Assembly: GCF_921293095.1 (NCBI RefSeq)
Contig: NC_060253.1
Coordinates: forward strand, 71,771,992-71,835,991
Direction: 5' to 3'
DNA length: 64,000 nucleotides
Source of the DNA: Ischnura elegans
Taxonomy: Eukaryota > Arthropoda > Insecta > Odonata > Coenagrionidae
Shown here piece after piece: positions 11,597 to 23,709 of this stretch. The first letter of the stretch is position 1; each line of letters starts with the position of its first letter. The notes beneath the pieces were generated by a model. The model did no database searches and was not told the origin of the DNA. It was given only the letters and a program-made list of their open reading frames with translations. A program made the position numbers and the translations under genes.

Positions 11597-12048
11597 CCTA
11601 CGAAGTCCTTCAGTCCAACGATTCGCTCGGAGTATACCTCTATGTGTATATATATTTCCTTAGTCAGAATTCGACCGATGAACAAATGCCGGCACAGATG
11701 AGAGAGATTGTACCGTAGACCGATAGTGGCGGCACACACTCCGCCGGAGTACTTTTCCTCCCGATAGTATGTACGCTCATGAGTTCATTGCCGTAGGGGA
11801 AGAGTGAAGGTGGTACTGGGCGTTTGTATCGAGGTTAAGATTATGCGGACCACTCTCGGGTTATGATCTCAGCAGAGAGAAGCCCATTGTCTGGGAGAAA
11901 AAAATGAATAAATTGGGGCAGTCTCAATTTCTCTTCGATCCACTCTTGGCATGCGAACATACCAACCGATCCCGGCATAGTGCCAACGAACGAGATCAAT
12001 TATGATGAACTTTCAGAGAAAATTTATGGGCGAAGTGTTCCGATAGCT

Positions 12049-12341
12049 GATTTTTCTTCCTCATAGGAAAATCTACTAGAATTGGTAGAATATTAATAGC
12101 GTATGCTTGGTTTCGCTGATGGTAGGACCTGCCCGCCTTGTGACGGTGCAGGATTCCTCGTCCTCTCCCTTCCTTCCCCGTCCTTCCCCTGGAGGCGTCG
12201 TCGGGCTCTCATCGCGGCGGCGCCTCCTTTCCTTGATCCTTCCCGTCCTTCCCCTTCTGGTGGTAGAGGAGAAGAGCTAACGCTTACAGTCCCTGCCCCA
12301 GGAGTGTACCCCGCGAGCCCATCCTAAGGGTTTCGTTCCAC
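12049..12341 (+). repeat. Repeat A, copy 1 (GC-rich interspersed repeat)
   Basis: Starts around GATTTTTCTTCCTCATAGGA and runs through a GC-rich centre (GAGGCGTCGTCGGGCTCTCA, GCGGCGGCGCCTCCTTTCCT) to GGGTTTCGTTCCAC. The reverse complement is found at 30619-32228, split by another element, and a diverged copy at 25096-25336. No open frame with a recognised domain and no polymerase III boxes were found. In the copy at 30.6 kb a 13-bp duplication (ACCATTAGGGCAG) flanks it, which suggests retroposition. The class is unknown to me. Confidence 0.7.
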
Positions 12342-14600
12342 CTGTCCTGAAAGCTGTAGCATTTTTCCTGAAACATACTTTAAGTGAACGTTAACGGAAT
12401 ACGGATTTTTGCATCAGACTCTTGGTCAAAAGTGAAATATACTTTTTTAAAGTCGCATTGAATAATATATGATATGAATTAATAATATTAATGTGCGTAT
12501 GGCTTTTGATAGCAATAAAATAATTAACTGTAGCTGGATTTTTGTGACAGCTGTTCACCATAACCGGTGTATATTGTATTTTGGTATAAAGGCATTTGAA
12601 CTGTCAGAAATATAAACCGAGCAAGAAAAGCACAGCCAGCTATTATCCCGTTCAATTCCATATGAAATAGAGGTTAGTCATTAAAAAAACAAAAGGTAAA
12701 AATATGAGTGAAAGTGTAAGTGAGTCAGGCCATGGAGGAAAAAGAATAATATCCTCTTTCAATGGACAAGGGTGAAAGTGATGGACATTGTGAGTATTAT
12801 AGAGTTGAGACAATGGAAATGAGTCACAGCGACTAAAAGAGCATAATACTTAATTATAAATAATAATGGGCTTACACGAATGATGCACATGGGTAGGTAT
12901 TTGAAAGGTTGTAAGTGACAAAGATGAAAAACTAAACGACTAGTTGAGTCCCCAAGAATTGTAGCAAAGAATGCGGCTATGTTACGACGACTTTAGTAAA
13001 ATGACCTTATTGTAGATCATAGATTTGAGTTTTGAACGTGAAATACAGATTAGGCAGCTGTTTAAAATTATAATGCTGATTCACATCATTCCAAAATTGA
13101 TCACAATAAGAAAAAAATATCTAGGTTCGGAAAATGACCTACAGACCTCAACATTTCCCGGAAACGGTAAAAAAATAATTTTATGCCGAGGATGAATTCT
13201 ATAAGCAATAATATTACGGAGGTAACAATAGAACCCTTTATCCCGGAGCAATGATCCAAAAAACCAAACACTCCTGGTCTAATTTATATGGTAAAAGAAT
13301 GTTTCTAAAAACAGTAAAAACTTTCTCCGTTCACGCGAAGGTCTGAAATAACCGTATTCAATGATACTACAAAATTTAAATTAATTCAAAAATAGAACAA
13401 CTATTTTTCAATAGAAAACAAATTGTAGCAAATATATCTCCGGATTTCATAACTAATATAATTTTTTTACCAAGAAAGGATATATCTTACTGTGATCAGT
13501 TATTAATCGTATCAGCTATTATTGATTTTAATAGATACGATAATTTTTTCTTAGGGTAACTAAAATCAGTCATTGTTTAAATAACTTTCCTGACTCCATC
13601 CTTGAGCTGGTGCATAAAGTTGCTTAAGGCATGGAAGAACCTATTTTTTGCAGCCTCTGACTTAAGCGAAGACATTATCCATTCTATTCGGGTGGGAGAA
13701 TTCAGTGACGCGGACTAACTAGGATAGATGGCCACTAGGTGAGGTGAAGTCACTATCGCGCAAGTGCCAGGTCGAGGCAGCCATTAATAACAGTGGAAGC
13801 ATCGTGGTTAACCATGCATTAATATACCTACTGCTTAGAATAACTTTGAAGATGCTTCCAAAGCTTAGGCTAGAATGATGCTCTGACGTAATAGATTAAG
13901 GGAAAGGAATTAAGGCTATTCCTCATATTAGAATGGAACTCAACATAAAGGAATATTAAATAAATTATTTTCAATGAACATAGCTTTGAGCAACTGTTCA
14001 AATCACTGGAGGTAACGGTCTAATAATTCAAAAAAGATGATTGGCCAAATGAAGGCCCGATGCGGGCCTTTGAAAACCATATAAAATCAGTGATCAGTGA
14101 ATGATATAGGTAAGAACCAGGTAAATACTAAATATTAATCGTACTTAATATTTACACTCGATAATGGAACCTAGATCAGCACTGTAATTATCAATCGGTC
14201 AGCTGTGCACCATAATTATTTTAAGATTACATTCATAAGCTACAGTTATATTCTTGGCAAAAGGATGTGGTATTACAGTAAATTCATTCTCAATGAATCA
14301 ATAATAAAAATAATAATAACATTATGTCCGAGCTAATATGCTTGAAAGTAATTTAGTTGTAAAAGGATCCAATGCAACCGGAGTATTGGCACACTGATGA
14401 CTGGATAAATGAAATATATAAAAAATTGCAAATAAGTTATGCTAAAATATCAGGAAATAATCTTAATAATGTTGGAGTACTGTTGGAACGCTGATCACCA
14501 TACTTTGGAGCAATAATACCTTTACAAGAACGAAAAAATATAATTATTCGACTATGGTAGAGAATATAATGATTTGTGGGGCAAAGACTAGGGCCATAAA
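12342..14600. other. No recognised feature
   Basis: AT-rich, few open frames, nothing recognised over 2.2 kb. Confidence 0.5.
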
Positions 14601-14607
14601 CGAAAGA

Positions 14608-14850
14608 GAAAGAAAATTAATTACGAGCCATAGAAATGGACTTTTGGCGAAGAGCCGCAAGAGTGTCCAGAAAAGACAAAATAAGAAATGATTAAACAAG
14701 AAAAATAATGGATAAGGATGTGGTGAATAATATCCAATAGAAGATTGCGATGGCTTGACAGCGTTGAAAGTATGGGGAGGAAAAAATTCCGAAAGCCGTT
14801 TTCAAAGGATCCGAGAAGGAGAAAGGCAGAAGGAAAAGACAAAGATGCGA
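14608..14850 (+). pseudogene. LINE ORF2 C-terminal fragment
   Basis: Reads RAIEMDFWRRAARVSRKDKI then RND, and after a 1-base shift TRKIMDKDVVNNIQ, a stop, then in another frame RRLRWLDSVESMGRKKFRKP. The order E-M-D-(F/Y)-W-R-R-A, S-R-x-D, then RLRW..(H/S)V..M matches the post-RT tail of endonuclease/RT-encoding insect LINEs. At least two frameshifts and a stop show it is dead. The 114-codon frame starting at 14745 overlaps its end and continues into unrelated DNA. Confidence 0.7.
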
Positions 14851-15704
14851 GAAGTCATAGTTTTTCAAACCCGATTACCAATAATTGTCACATTATCCTT
14901 AAAGCAGTTTCCACATTTTCTTATGCAAACTTATCTGGAATACGGAAAACCGTGATATATAAAAATAGCAAACATATTTTCCATTCCGGAAAGACCACAA
15001 GACTCGAAAATGAAACAAGTATACTACGCAGGAAAGTTTCCCTCACAAATTTAGTCTCACTGATTAAATATAAAAAATTGACTCCATAAATTAACACCAG
15101 CTACACGAATTGACGACAAAATGGAATAAAATAAACAAATTCGATAACTTATTAATACAAATGACAAATCTAAAACTAGGTAAGTAGATAATAATTTCTT
15201 CCATGCGAATTTACGCTGAAAAGGAGCAGCTGGAAATATATTTGGTCATCCTAAAGCCTAAAGCATAAGTTTTCCATGCAAGTAAACGCGTAAAGTAGCA
15301 CCTCGCGATGCTGCAACAACGCAGATACCTAACCCATCTGCGGAACATAAAGGAATAAATCATAAATTTAATGGGTGTCACTTTGCGTTATTATACGCTG
15401 ATTATAGAGCTGATGTGAGTGGAAGGGGTGATAAATACCGGCAAGCTTCTGGATAATTGTAGCCACGTCTGCGTGAAAGGAATACTTAATCGTGAATCAA
15501 CAAAGTCAAAGATATTGCGTCAGGACTTATCGCGATGGATTGGGGCGACAACCTACAGACCTTGGACGAAAAGTACACGCGCACACGATCTCTCTAATAC
15601 TTATGGAATCACTATAATTATCATTATTTATCTAAGGAATCACCATTTTCCTATTTTTCCATTATACTTGAAAGTAAGAACGGAAAAGGAAGACCTCACA
15701 TGAA
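14851..15704. other. No recognised feature
   Basis: AT-rich, short frames without motifs (for example 15419-15703). Confidence 0.5.
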
Positions 15705-16130
15705 ATACATGGAACAGGTAAAGAAGGACGTGAAAGAGAAGAAATACGTAGGTACGAAAAGATTAGCTGATAGTGGCGCAGCGAGGGGGGGTTTTGGGGG
15801 ATAAAACCCCCCCAGAGCTCATAGAAATTTTTAAGTTAAATCTATTTTACTTAATTGGAGTAATATTGCTCATAAAATAGTGTGAGGATTAATAAAATAT
15901 CCCTCAGAAGGCCATAAAAATCACCATGTTGAACCGTTTATCTTAATTTTTTCCGTCGCAGGGCCTCCGCACCTCCCGCTTACCCTGGCGGGTATGCAAT
16001 ACCCCAAGCCCCCATTATTAGTTGCGCCTGAAACCCCACCTAGCCTTAATTCCTAGCTGCACCCCTGGATAGGGGCATTGAGTGGAGAGCTGTGTCAAAC
16101 CAATCTTAGGATTGCTGACTAGTGATGTGA
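15705..16130 (+). pseudogene. LINE 3' stub interrupted by a hAT MITE
   Basis: The LINE tail (MEQVKKDVKEKKYVGTKRLA) runs to about 15773, is broken by a 294-bp insertion, and resumes at 16068 with GGATAGGGGCATTGAGTGG then AGAGCTGTGTCAAACCAATC and TTAGGATTGCTGACTAGTGATG, the same 3' tail as the copies at 5530-5750 and 58347-59030. GATAG is present on both sides of the insertion. Confidence 0.8.
15774..16067 (+). mobile_element. hAT MITE (same family as 58019-58312)
   Basis: Begins GTGGCGCAGCGAGGGGGGGT and ends AGCTGCACCCCTG. A G-run/C-run hairpin lies inside the left end (GGGGGGGTTTTGGGGGATAA, then AACCCCCCC). It aligns in reverse along its whole length with 58019-58312, which has clean 8-bp duplications. 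Here the 8-bp duplication is not intact; only GATAG is shared at 15769-15773 and 16068-16072. No coding capacity. Confidence 0.75.
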
Positions 16131-17281
16131 CGCGAAAATATGTATTTTTTTACCGAACCCGCTTTGGGGAAGATAAAAATAGTTTTTGGTGTAAAAAAAA
16201 GAATCCCCTTGAATCAAAATAAGTAAAATCATGACATAAACAGGAATTCAGATCTCATAAAGCACCACCTAAATGACATCTAAGGATAAGGATGGTTAGG
16301 TATGGAAGATATGCGTGCGAGAATGAGAAAAAATCACCACTTGCCTTTAACAGCAACTGCGATTTTTCCAGCCTTTTTCATGATAGTGATCACTAGCCAA
16401 CTCTAACTTTATTTATAGAAATGATGATTTTTTTCTTAATACGGTGTATACAGATATATTTTTTCTGTTAAAAACGATGAAAACATATTATTCTCAAAGT
16501 ATCAGAGTTGTTTTATAAAAATTCATTTTCCTGAAAGGGATTCACGAAATTCTCGATACGTAGAACAGTCATTGGCATTCACATCGTTTTATTTGCTAAA
16601 CATCACGGCAGAGATGATAGACGCCATATATTTGCAGGTTTCACGACCTTCAACAGTTATCATTAAAATTCTTCCAATAATTATGATGACTAGTCATAAA
16701 AGCAGTTATAATTTCAACTCGTAAAATACATGCAACAAAAGAAAACCTTATCAAATTTCCTCGATAAAATACCGTGATCGTGATAATCAAGGCTTGATTC
16801 AGAAAGCATCTCAAAGAAGTTGAGCATACTTCCTTGTTAAATTTCAAGACCAGCATCCAAGGGCTTTCCTTCCTAACAAACTGACACGTGTAGAAATTTC
16901 AAGTGTTGAATTTCATGATCAAGGAAATAGACTCACGTCAAACATAGGATAATATGAAATTGTATACATTGAATTTTAATCATTTTCCTGGACGGATCAT
17001 TCGCTATAACATTATTTTATGCAATTCTTAGGACTGACGTTCGCTTGCGATAGACGTACGTCATGCGAACCTGGTTGGTGATGTTGAATGTCCTCAGAGG
17101 ATACTTCCTAATTCGCCAATTCAACTGGTAATTCTTGTGTCCTCCTTTCTGTATGATTCCAATTCTTCCCCTGTATTTGAGACTGAATCGTGATTTCAGA
17201 AGCTAAAATACCGAGCGTCGGTTTAAGAATGCTACATAAAATATAATATTTCCTAGAATATGCCAATGGGAGAAAGAGTTG
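16131..17281. other. No recognised feature
   Basis: AT-rich, one 68-codon minus frame without motifs. Nothing recognised. Confidence 0.5.
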
Positions 17282-17289
17282 ATGAACAT

Positions 17290-17908
17290 CATAGGCGCCG
17301 ACTCCATGGGGCCTGAGGGGGCTCGAGCCCCCTCAATAATTCGTTTGGGGGGGCGGAGCCCCCCCAATAATTCAAGAAATTAATTAAGGTATGTAATGCT
17401 TTGTAAAATCACAAAAATATGTTGGTATTTTTTATTTTCCTTGTTTGACGATAGTTACCTTATAAAATAAATTCAGTGATGATATAAAACAAATAATTAT
17501 ACGGTATTAAACAGGTTAACTGAAAAAAGTGGTGTGAATCGGGATAGTGTTTCGAGGCTGCGACACACTTTGAACTTTTCCCGATGCGTGAACCTTCGGG
17601 TACAAACTGGCGGGCCAAGAGGGATTAGATTAGATTAGATTAGCCCGGTTGATTTAAATGGAAGAATGACTAATTTTATAAGAATGGAAGAATGACATAA
17701 AAAAATGTGTCAGGCTTGTAGAGTTTCCCGAAGTGTCGAGTTATAGAGAGTCGAGTTTTCGGGGTTCTAATATGGATCATATGACCCCTCGAAAAGGCTT
17801 TTAAAAAACTTTAAAACTCACTATTTTTGATCAAAAATTTAGAAAATTTCCCGAGGCAAGACCCGCGGTATGGGCCCCCCCAATATTTTTTACAAGTCGG
17901 CGCCCCTG
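17290..17908. mobile_element. Non-autonomous hAT element with perfect 8-bp duplication
   Basis: The left end CATAGGCGCCGACT and the reverse of the right end CAGGGGCGCCGACT agree at 12 of 14 positions. ATGAACAT flanks both sides (17282-17289, 17909-17916), a perfect 8-bp duplication. Just inside the left end are G-run/C-run hairpins (GAGGGGGCTCGAGCCCCCTC, GGGGGGGCGGAGCCCCCCC). At 619 bp and without a transposase frame it depends on an enzyme made elsewhere. It contains four ATTAG repeats at 17624-17643. Confidence 0.9.
17624..17643 (+). repeat. (ATTAG)4 tandem repeat
   Basis: Four perfect ATTAG units inside the hAT element. Confidence 0.95.
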
Positions 17909-17916
17909 ATGAACAT

Positions 17917-19520
17917 TGAAGAGTAGGCGTAGCATTCAGCATGGTGGAAAGAGCAAACGAGATCTTTTTCGCGGGATATTTCATGATGGAGTAATCCTAT
18001 GAGGTAATACCTCGTATACAGATTTAGCTGAAGTTCACGGCGTTTTGCGGTAGACGATTTTGAGGCTGGAAAATTTTATTTAGCTGAAAACGACTATCGT
18101 AGGTGAATCAATTTATGAATGAAACGATCGCAGATGGCTAATCTGCATTTCTTAGAATTCGTTAATCCCTTCCAATAAAATTAATTTTATTGTACAATGT
18201 CGATAGCTTTAAGAGCAATACTAATGTTTTTACCGTTTTAATAGATAAAATAGGTATTTATTTCCTTATAATTTTTACCGAAGCTATGCATAAGAATTAT
18301 AACTAATGAGGTACACCATATACAATGAGGAGCATAAAGTGAGGATTTTTTTATCAATCCTTACCTTGTCTCCTTCCCATTACAGAAAATATAGCGAAAT
18401 GTACCAAAAAGTTAACACAGCTAAAACAGGTGGACCTCCTTTTTAGGCTACAATTAGACTGATTTCACTCATTAATTTTTCGGCTCGCGTTAAAGGTTTT
18501 CGCGGACAGCTTTGAAAGTCTTGTGAGTACAGTAAAGACTAAAGACCCCATCTACCTTTGCATTATTAATGGATCTTCTAGCTGATTGATATTCCAATCA
18601 GAGTTGAATTGCTCAAAATGGCTAGGATTCTATTACTTCACTTTTCGGCTATGTTGGCCATTCAGTATGCTCACTCTTCTATTCTGCTTGCGTTAGTGCC
18701 AGCAATTTGTCATGGACTTTGACAGCAATATTCTCAGATACATATTTCCAACCAAACACCATCTGAGTAGCAAACGCTTTCCTAATGCACAGCAAGTGCC
18801 AACCCGAGAGTGCGGCACATATCAACTATTAGCATTGACGCGGTCGCCACCCTGACTCTCAATGAAATAGAATCATATATCTAGATGCTGTCACTGTAGT
18901 ATGCGGAACGGGTCTTCGCCACTTCCTGCTTAGCGATCGCCAAGATTCAAACAGGTTGATGAACTTGAAATGGGAGTTAGGATGAATGTACACCACTCAA
19001 ACAGATAATTTGTAATGGTATTTATAGACTAAGTGTATTACCGCGGAAAATACTGCAAGCATGCCGGAGGATAAACGTGCGTGCATGCACCTACCTATAT
19101 TGATTGTAATAGGAAAATGTGGGAGAAATATACAAAGAGTTGAGATCTGCTTTCTGGCTCGAATACCTTAATTAACCATGGCAGTTAATTCCAACACCGT
19201 TCACGCGGCGTGTTCGAAATGTATCACTGAGTAAGTCTTTTCTGATGGCCGTACCTCATTAACATACATTGTTAAGAATGTGTATATATTTTTGATTTTA
19301 ATGATGCTGTATTCCGGGATAACAGCGCCATCTGGTGTGTGTTACGTGAAAAAGAGCATGCCGGTTGTGACTATGACGCAAATGGACATCACTCACAAAT
19401 CTGTGCAGAGTTAAGTTCGAAGCGGTCCGACGTTTTGTACAAGACGACTTTTTAAAAAAGAAAATGCGATGTATGGCTAGACTATATATTATTATTAACG
19501 AACCATACCATCCAACATGT
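17917..19520. other. No recognised feature
   Basis: AT-rich, no supported gene or repeat boundary. Confidence 0.5.
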
Positions 19521-19528
19521 ATTATTCT

Positions 19529-20345
19529 CAGTGTTGGTAAATGTTCTAAGAAAAAGTAACTGGGCTCAATTACAGTTACCTACACCGTAAAAAAGTAATC
19601 AGTAACGAGTATATATTACTACTTTCAAAAAGTAACCAGTAAAACTACAGTTACAATTATAGTTACTTCTTGTGAGATTGTCCACTCTTGAGACCACCTG
19701 GCAAAAGTCGAACAGTGCAGTAAAAATGTGGAATAAACGAGTAATAGAAATTGCTAAAGTTGCAATTTCACTTGCGATACATAATGTTATAACTGTTGTA
19801 ACAACACAAGGGGTGTCATATTTTGTACCCACCAAAAGTACGCTACAACCGAGGTCGTACCCAGGATCAAAAATAGTGGGGGGCAAGTCGTGGTATTTCA
19901 AGTTGTAACATTTTAGCACAGAAAAGGTCAATGAAACCAAAATTTTAAGATTTTTTTCAAAAATTTCGTTAGGAACTAAATTTATTTTCACTTCTAGTGA
20001 GGGGGGGGGGCAGCTGCTCCCTCCTGCCCTACCCTGGGTACGTCTATGGCTACAATATAAGAGTGACTGAACCTGAACAAGCAAATTATTGGGATTTAGG
20101 ATAATTATTATCTCAGGGATTGTAAGTTACTTATAGGCCAAGGTAAATCAGTGTAATCGATAAAGTAATCGTCGATTACAAGCAAGCTATGATTTCAACG
20201 AAAGTAACGATTCTTCTTTCACCGTAAAAAATAAATTAAAAATAAAATTAAATTTCATCAAAAGTAATCGTTACCATAAAAATACTGCAAAAAGTAATAG
20301 TTGCAAGTAATCCGATTACTTTTACTCGATTGCTTACAAACACTG
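19529..20345. mobile_element. hAT-type element rich in GTAAC/GTAATC motifs
   Basis: Starts CAGTGTTGGTAA and ends TTACAAACACTG, imperfect inverted repeats. ATTATTCT (19521-19528) and GTTATTCT (20346-20353) form an 8-bp duplication with one mismatch. CAGTGTT ends with 8-bp duplication indicate hAT. Both halves are packed with AGTAAC, GTAATC and CGATTAC words, forming many weak internal inverted repeats that would fold the single strand. A smaller hAT MITE (19850-20048) is nested inside. No transposase frame. Confidence 0.8.
19850..20048. mobile_element. Nested hAT MITE (199 bp)
   Basis: Left end CGAGGTCGTACCCAGG against the reverse of the right end CATAGACGTACCCAGG, both closing in GTACCCAGG. 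Flanks are GCTACAAC (19842-19849) and GCTACAAT (20049-20056), one mismatch in 8. It includes a G11-type run near 20000. It lies inside the hAT-type element at 19529-20345, so it inserted later. Confidence 0.8.
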
Positions 20346-20854
20346 GTTATTCTTAGGTCCTGAAATTCTCTTCGAAAGATATATCATCGAAACTAGTAAC
20401 AGAGGTACTTAGCAGGCAATAGGGAGACCCTGGTACGAATCTCGGTGTAGTCGGATGATTAATTCACAACTTGAATTTCATTCTTGGTGAGTGGAATTAA
20501 GCAAGTGTGGAAAATTCTATATGGTAGATAAGGTATCCCCTAACATAGAACCGATTATAGTAAGTGTATTTATCGAGTAGAGATAGTTAGTAATTCACAT
20601 AGCAACTGATAAAATATATCATGTTTATGACCCATGCAACTACGTTAGTTAAATCGGCTCGTTTGTTTGAGCACTTTTGAACCATTGCTTTTCCAATGGA
20701 ATTAATTTATAGAATGTACAATTTGTCTTAATCATCGCCAATTTCCTTTAACGATGTCACGACGTTGGAGCTTTTTGAAAACAGACTCTTCCATCATTCT
20801 GGAAGCAGCGTCGATAGTACGAGACACGGAGTGTAGGCAACTTAATTTTTTATA

Positions 20855-20892
20855 TAATCAATAGGTTTCAACATCACACGTTCTTCAGGAGT
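20855..20892 (-). ncRNA. Possible degenerate hammerhead motif
   Basis: On the minus strand CTGAAGA (20882-20888), then AACGTGTGATGTT, in which AAC and GTT can pair, then GAAAC (20865-20869). The spacing matches the other hammerhead copies of the window, but no convincing stem I is visible and there is no clear inverted partner. Treat as tentative. Confidence 0.35.
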
Positions 20893-21659
20893 TTGCAGCA
20901 GGTATGAGGTTAACCCAATATGCTTATTATCCTAGAATAATAAAGTATATGAGCAAAAACGTTACTAAAGGCGGATTGAACCTTCGTAGAGGGATGTGCG
21001 GTATTTATCGGTGTACCGGCTTATCCGGTTAATTTTCCCGATTATAGATACATATCAGTATATTTTCCAGTTAACATACCGGTTTATTAGAAATACTAGT
21101 CTCCAATGGATTCCTAAAACTGATATTATATTTGAACAGACTGCAGTTATTTGCAATTTTAGCAATGTAAATCTATGGCTATTGCTTAAAGTTCTTCACC
21201 ATTTTACATATGAGCCATTGAATTTTTTATGTTTTTACATTTTTTTAGGTGCAAACGAAACAGTTGATATATAAAAAAAACAAAGACGTTCAGTATTCAG
21301 GGAAATAGTTTTACGGAGTGGGTTTGTCGAAAGATGCCGATAAACATTCGTGGTTACTTAACAGTAGTAAACTATCATATTTTAAAATTTTTGCCGAAAT
21401 CCCACGTTGGAATATCAAAGGAAAAAATCATATAATTACATCGCGATACGAAACAGTCTCCCGAATCTGCGCCGAGAGCCGTGGACTTTTTAGCATCCTA
21501 ATATCTTCGGGAAAAATTGCTCATAGGTGACTATGCCTGTGATGATCTCTACCCAAACCTATTCAACTAGTTTTCGGGTTGGATCACTCTAGTAAGTGTG
21601 AGTGAAACTCAGTCTTTTGACACTTATGCACTTGTTAATATTCCACAAATTTTATTTTT

Positions 21660-21696
21660 ACCCAAAAGGTTTCAACACGTGTCATCACCAAAAGAA
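21660..21696 (-). ncRNA. Possible degenerate hammerhead motif
   Basis: On the minus strand GTGATGA (21682-21688), then a short ACACGTGT stem region, then GAAAC (21669-21673) followed by CTTTTGGG. It resembles the hammerhead cores elsewhere but has a G in place of the first core C and a very short stem II. Weak. Confidence 0.3.
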
Positions 21697-22472
21697 CTAG
21701 TAAATTGAAATTAGTAGTCATATACTAAGAAAGGTGAAATTATTTTGGGACTACTCCCAGCAGTAAAAACTTGCAGTTAAAAATATACATTCAAGTTAAA
21801 TAGCTCAACTTAATACCCAATTTTTGAAAAAGAGGACTTGTTCAACCATACTAGTATTTTTAATCGGAATCAGTGCCTTGGCTGTAACTTAGTGGAATAA
21901 AATTAGCAACTAACTTAACTTGCTAAGGGTGTCACTCCCGCTCGATAAGTCTTGATACCTGAAATTATGATATCACCTAGAGAGTTACAGGAATTGTAGA
22001 GGAGACTCTCGTTAACATTTTCCAGCATCTATAGGCCTGGTTACCCGATGCATTGACACGCACGAGTGAATAGGTAAATCCACGAATGCGAGAATAAACA
22101 GGAGTGTGCGCTGAGAGACAGAAAAACTTTTATGAATGGAGGAACAGATAAAAAAAAACTTGTTCTAATTTGGTCCATGCATTTGTACATATTCTGTTCC
22201 ACTAAAACAGTTCATATTAGGTATATATTTAATCAACAAATTGGAATGCAGGTCTTGGTAAATTTTAAATGCAATCTTTTTCCAACGTTTGAGAATATAC
22301 ATACACTTTCATCAGGGCTTTTTGCAATGCTAATTTATGGCATGTCACCATGTTGAAATTTTTTTGAAGATTCGGCGTTTAAAACGCTAAATGCATGGAT
22401 TTCGCAGTGGGAAAATGATTAGAAACTCGAAAAAGAACGAAAAAATGATTTGAAAAAAGGTGTAAACTAATA

Positions 22473-22747
22473 CAGTGCTTAATTTCGACCGGAACGCGCC
22501 GGAACTTCGTTACGACACCTCTAAGTAAAAATTCGGTACCATAATTCGGCGCTGCGCCGGCAGTTTTAAAAATGGCATCGTTTTCTTATATTTGGTAAAA
22601 TATGATTCCTGATTGTATCTTTTATAACAAATTTACAGAAATCGGAAGTTTCAGGAGAGTATAAGGGGGCCTATGCTTGAAAATCATGTAAGGATTACAT
22701 GTGTGGATATGCGTTCCGGCACCTAAAATTTTAGAAATTAAGCACTG
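22473..22747. mobile_element. Short MITE with CAGTGCTTAATTT ends
   Basis: The left end CAGTGCTTAATTTC at 22473 is repeated in reverse at 22734-22747 (AAATTAAGCACTG). A second matching block, CCGGAACGC, occurs close to both ends. 275 bp with no frame. CAG...CTG ends suggest hAT, but the flanks (AACTAATA, CCATTATA) match at only 4 of 8 positions. Confidence 0.7.
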
Positions 22748-22839
22748 CCATTATATTTTTCACCGTGAAGGACGCGATGGCAGTAACAATGGCAATAATA
22801 AAAAGTAACCACGCCAAATTAATCACTCATAGAAGACAT

Positions 22840-23180
22840 CAGAGCAGGCGCAAGCAACATTCCTTCTGCACATTCCCTGCCCATTTTGCTTTGCCTCCGT
22901 GTGCGAGCTGAATCTTAAGCCATTGTCTCATCCCTGCGCCCTTGTGTGGACGGGGTGGCGCGTGCCTTCGGCTAAAGGGGTCGACGCACACGGGAGAGAC
23001 TGGACGCCCACGCGAACAGGCTCGCATGAACACAGTCACACCCACCAGAGTACAGAGGAGGAGAGGAAAAAATCAAATCACGTCCGTTTCGGAGACGAGG
23101 ACACTGGCGAGGGCGATAAAGAGGCGGCTATGAGGCTCGAAGCAGAGGCGCTGCCAATGGGGAAAGTTTTCACCTAAGCA
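22840..23180. other. GC-richer patch, no supported gene
   Basis: Higher GC than its surroundings. Overlapping frames on both strands (63-114 codons) show no domain. Nothing else recognised. Confidence 0.4.
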
Positions 23181-23567
23181 AACCACGATATGCGACCAAA
23201 CTCCTTTGAATACGCAGCACCAGGAATCGCTGTGACTCGACGCATAGTTACACAATACAAAAACCCGCGCGAGTTTATGTCTAAATGCATGAATGCCTTT
23301 GGTGGTCCGCAATAGAACATGTGCGAATGCACGAAATAAATTAGAATAGATTGTAGGTATTTCATTTTTGTGCAATTGTGCAAATAGGGTGGTTACACGG
23401 AGCATTTTGGCGTTCATCCAAGCATATATACACTCAATGTATATTAACTCATACGTGTTAATACATAGTGTAAACAGGCCTTCAGAGGGTTAAGTGTTGG
23501 GCAATGCACTGCAGCCTTTCGTGTCCAAAACAATGTTAAGTTTTTGTATTCTTATACCATACAATGT

Positions 23568-23697
23568 ATCTAAATAAAAGATGGTATCACTTTTCCACAA
23601 TATTATATCATATTATATTATATTCTGGAAAAGCGCTACCATCTTTTATTTAAATATGTCAAACTTCCACCACATAACGCCTGAATCTGTTGAACTT
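23568..23697 (+). mobile_element. Foldback element E2 (hammerhead family, core lost)
   Basis: Inverted arms around AAATAAAAGATGGTA and TTTTCCA (23571-23600 against 23632-23656) enclose an AT-only loop. A one-sided tail follows with TTCCACCACATAACGCC then GAATCTGTTGAA. Flanked by a 12-bp direct repeat, ACCATACAATGT (23556-23567 and 23698-23709). The tail matches that of E1 closely, so it belongs to the same family although no hammerhead core remains between the arms. At 130 bp it is the smallest member. Confidence 0.75.
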
Positions 23698-23709
23698 ACC
23701 ATACAATGT

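Noticed and set aside
14745..15089. 114-codon plus frame
   Set aside because: Only its first part (the LINE tail, RRLRWLDSVESMG) is meaningful; the rest is unrelated AT-rich sequence.
20987..21591. Possible hAT element with TAGAG..GAT ends
   Set aside because: Only about 8 of 10 terminal bases match and the 8-bp flanks (AACCTTCG, GTAAGTGT) do not agree.
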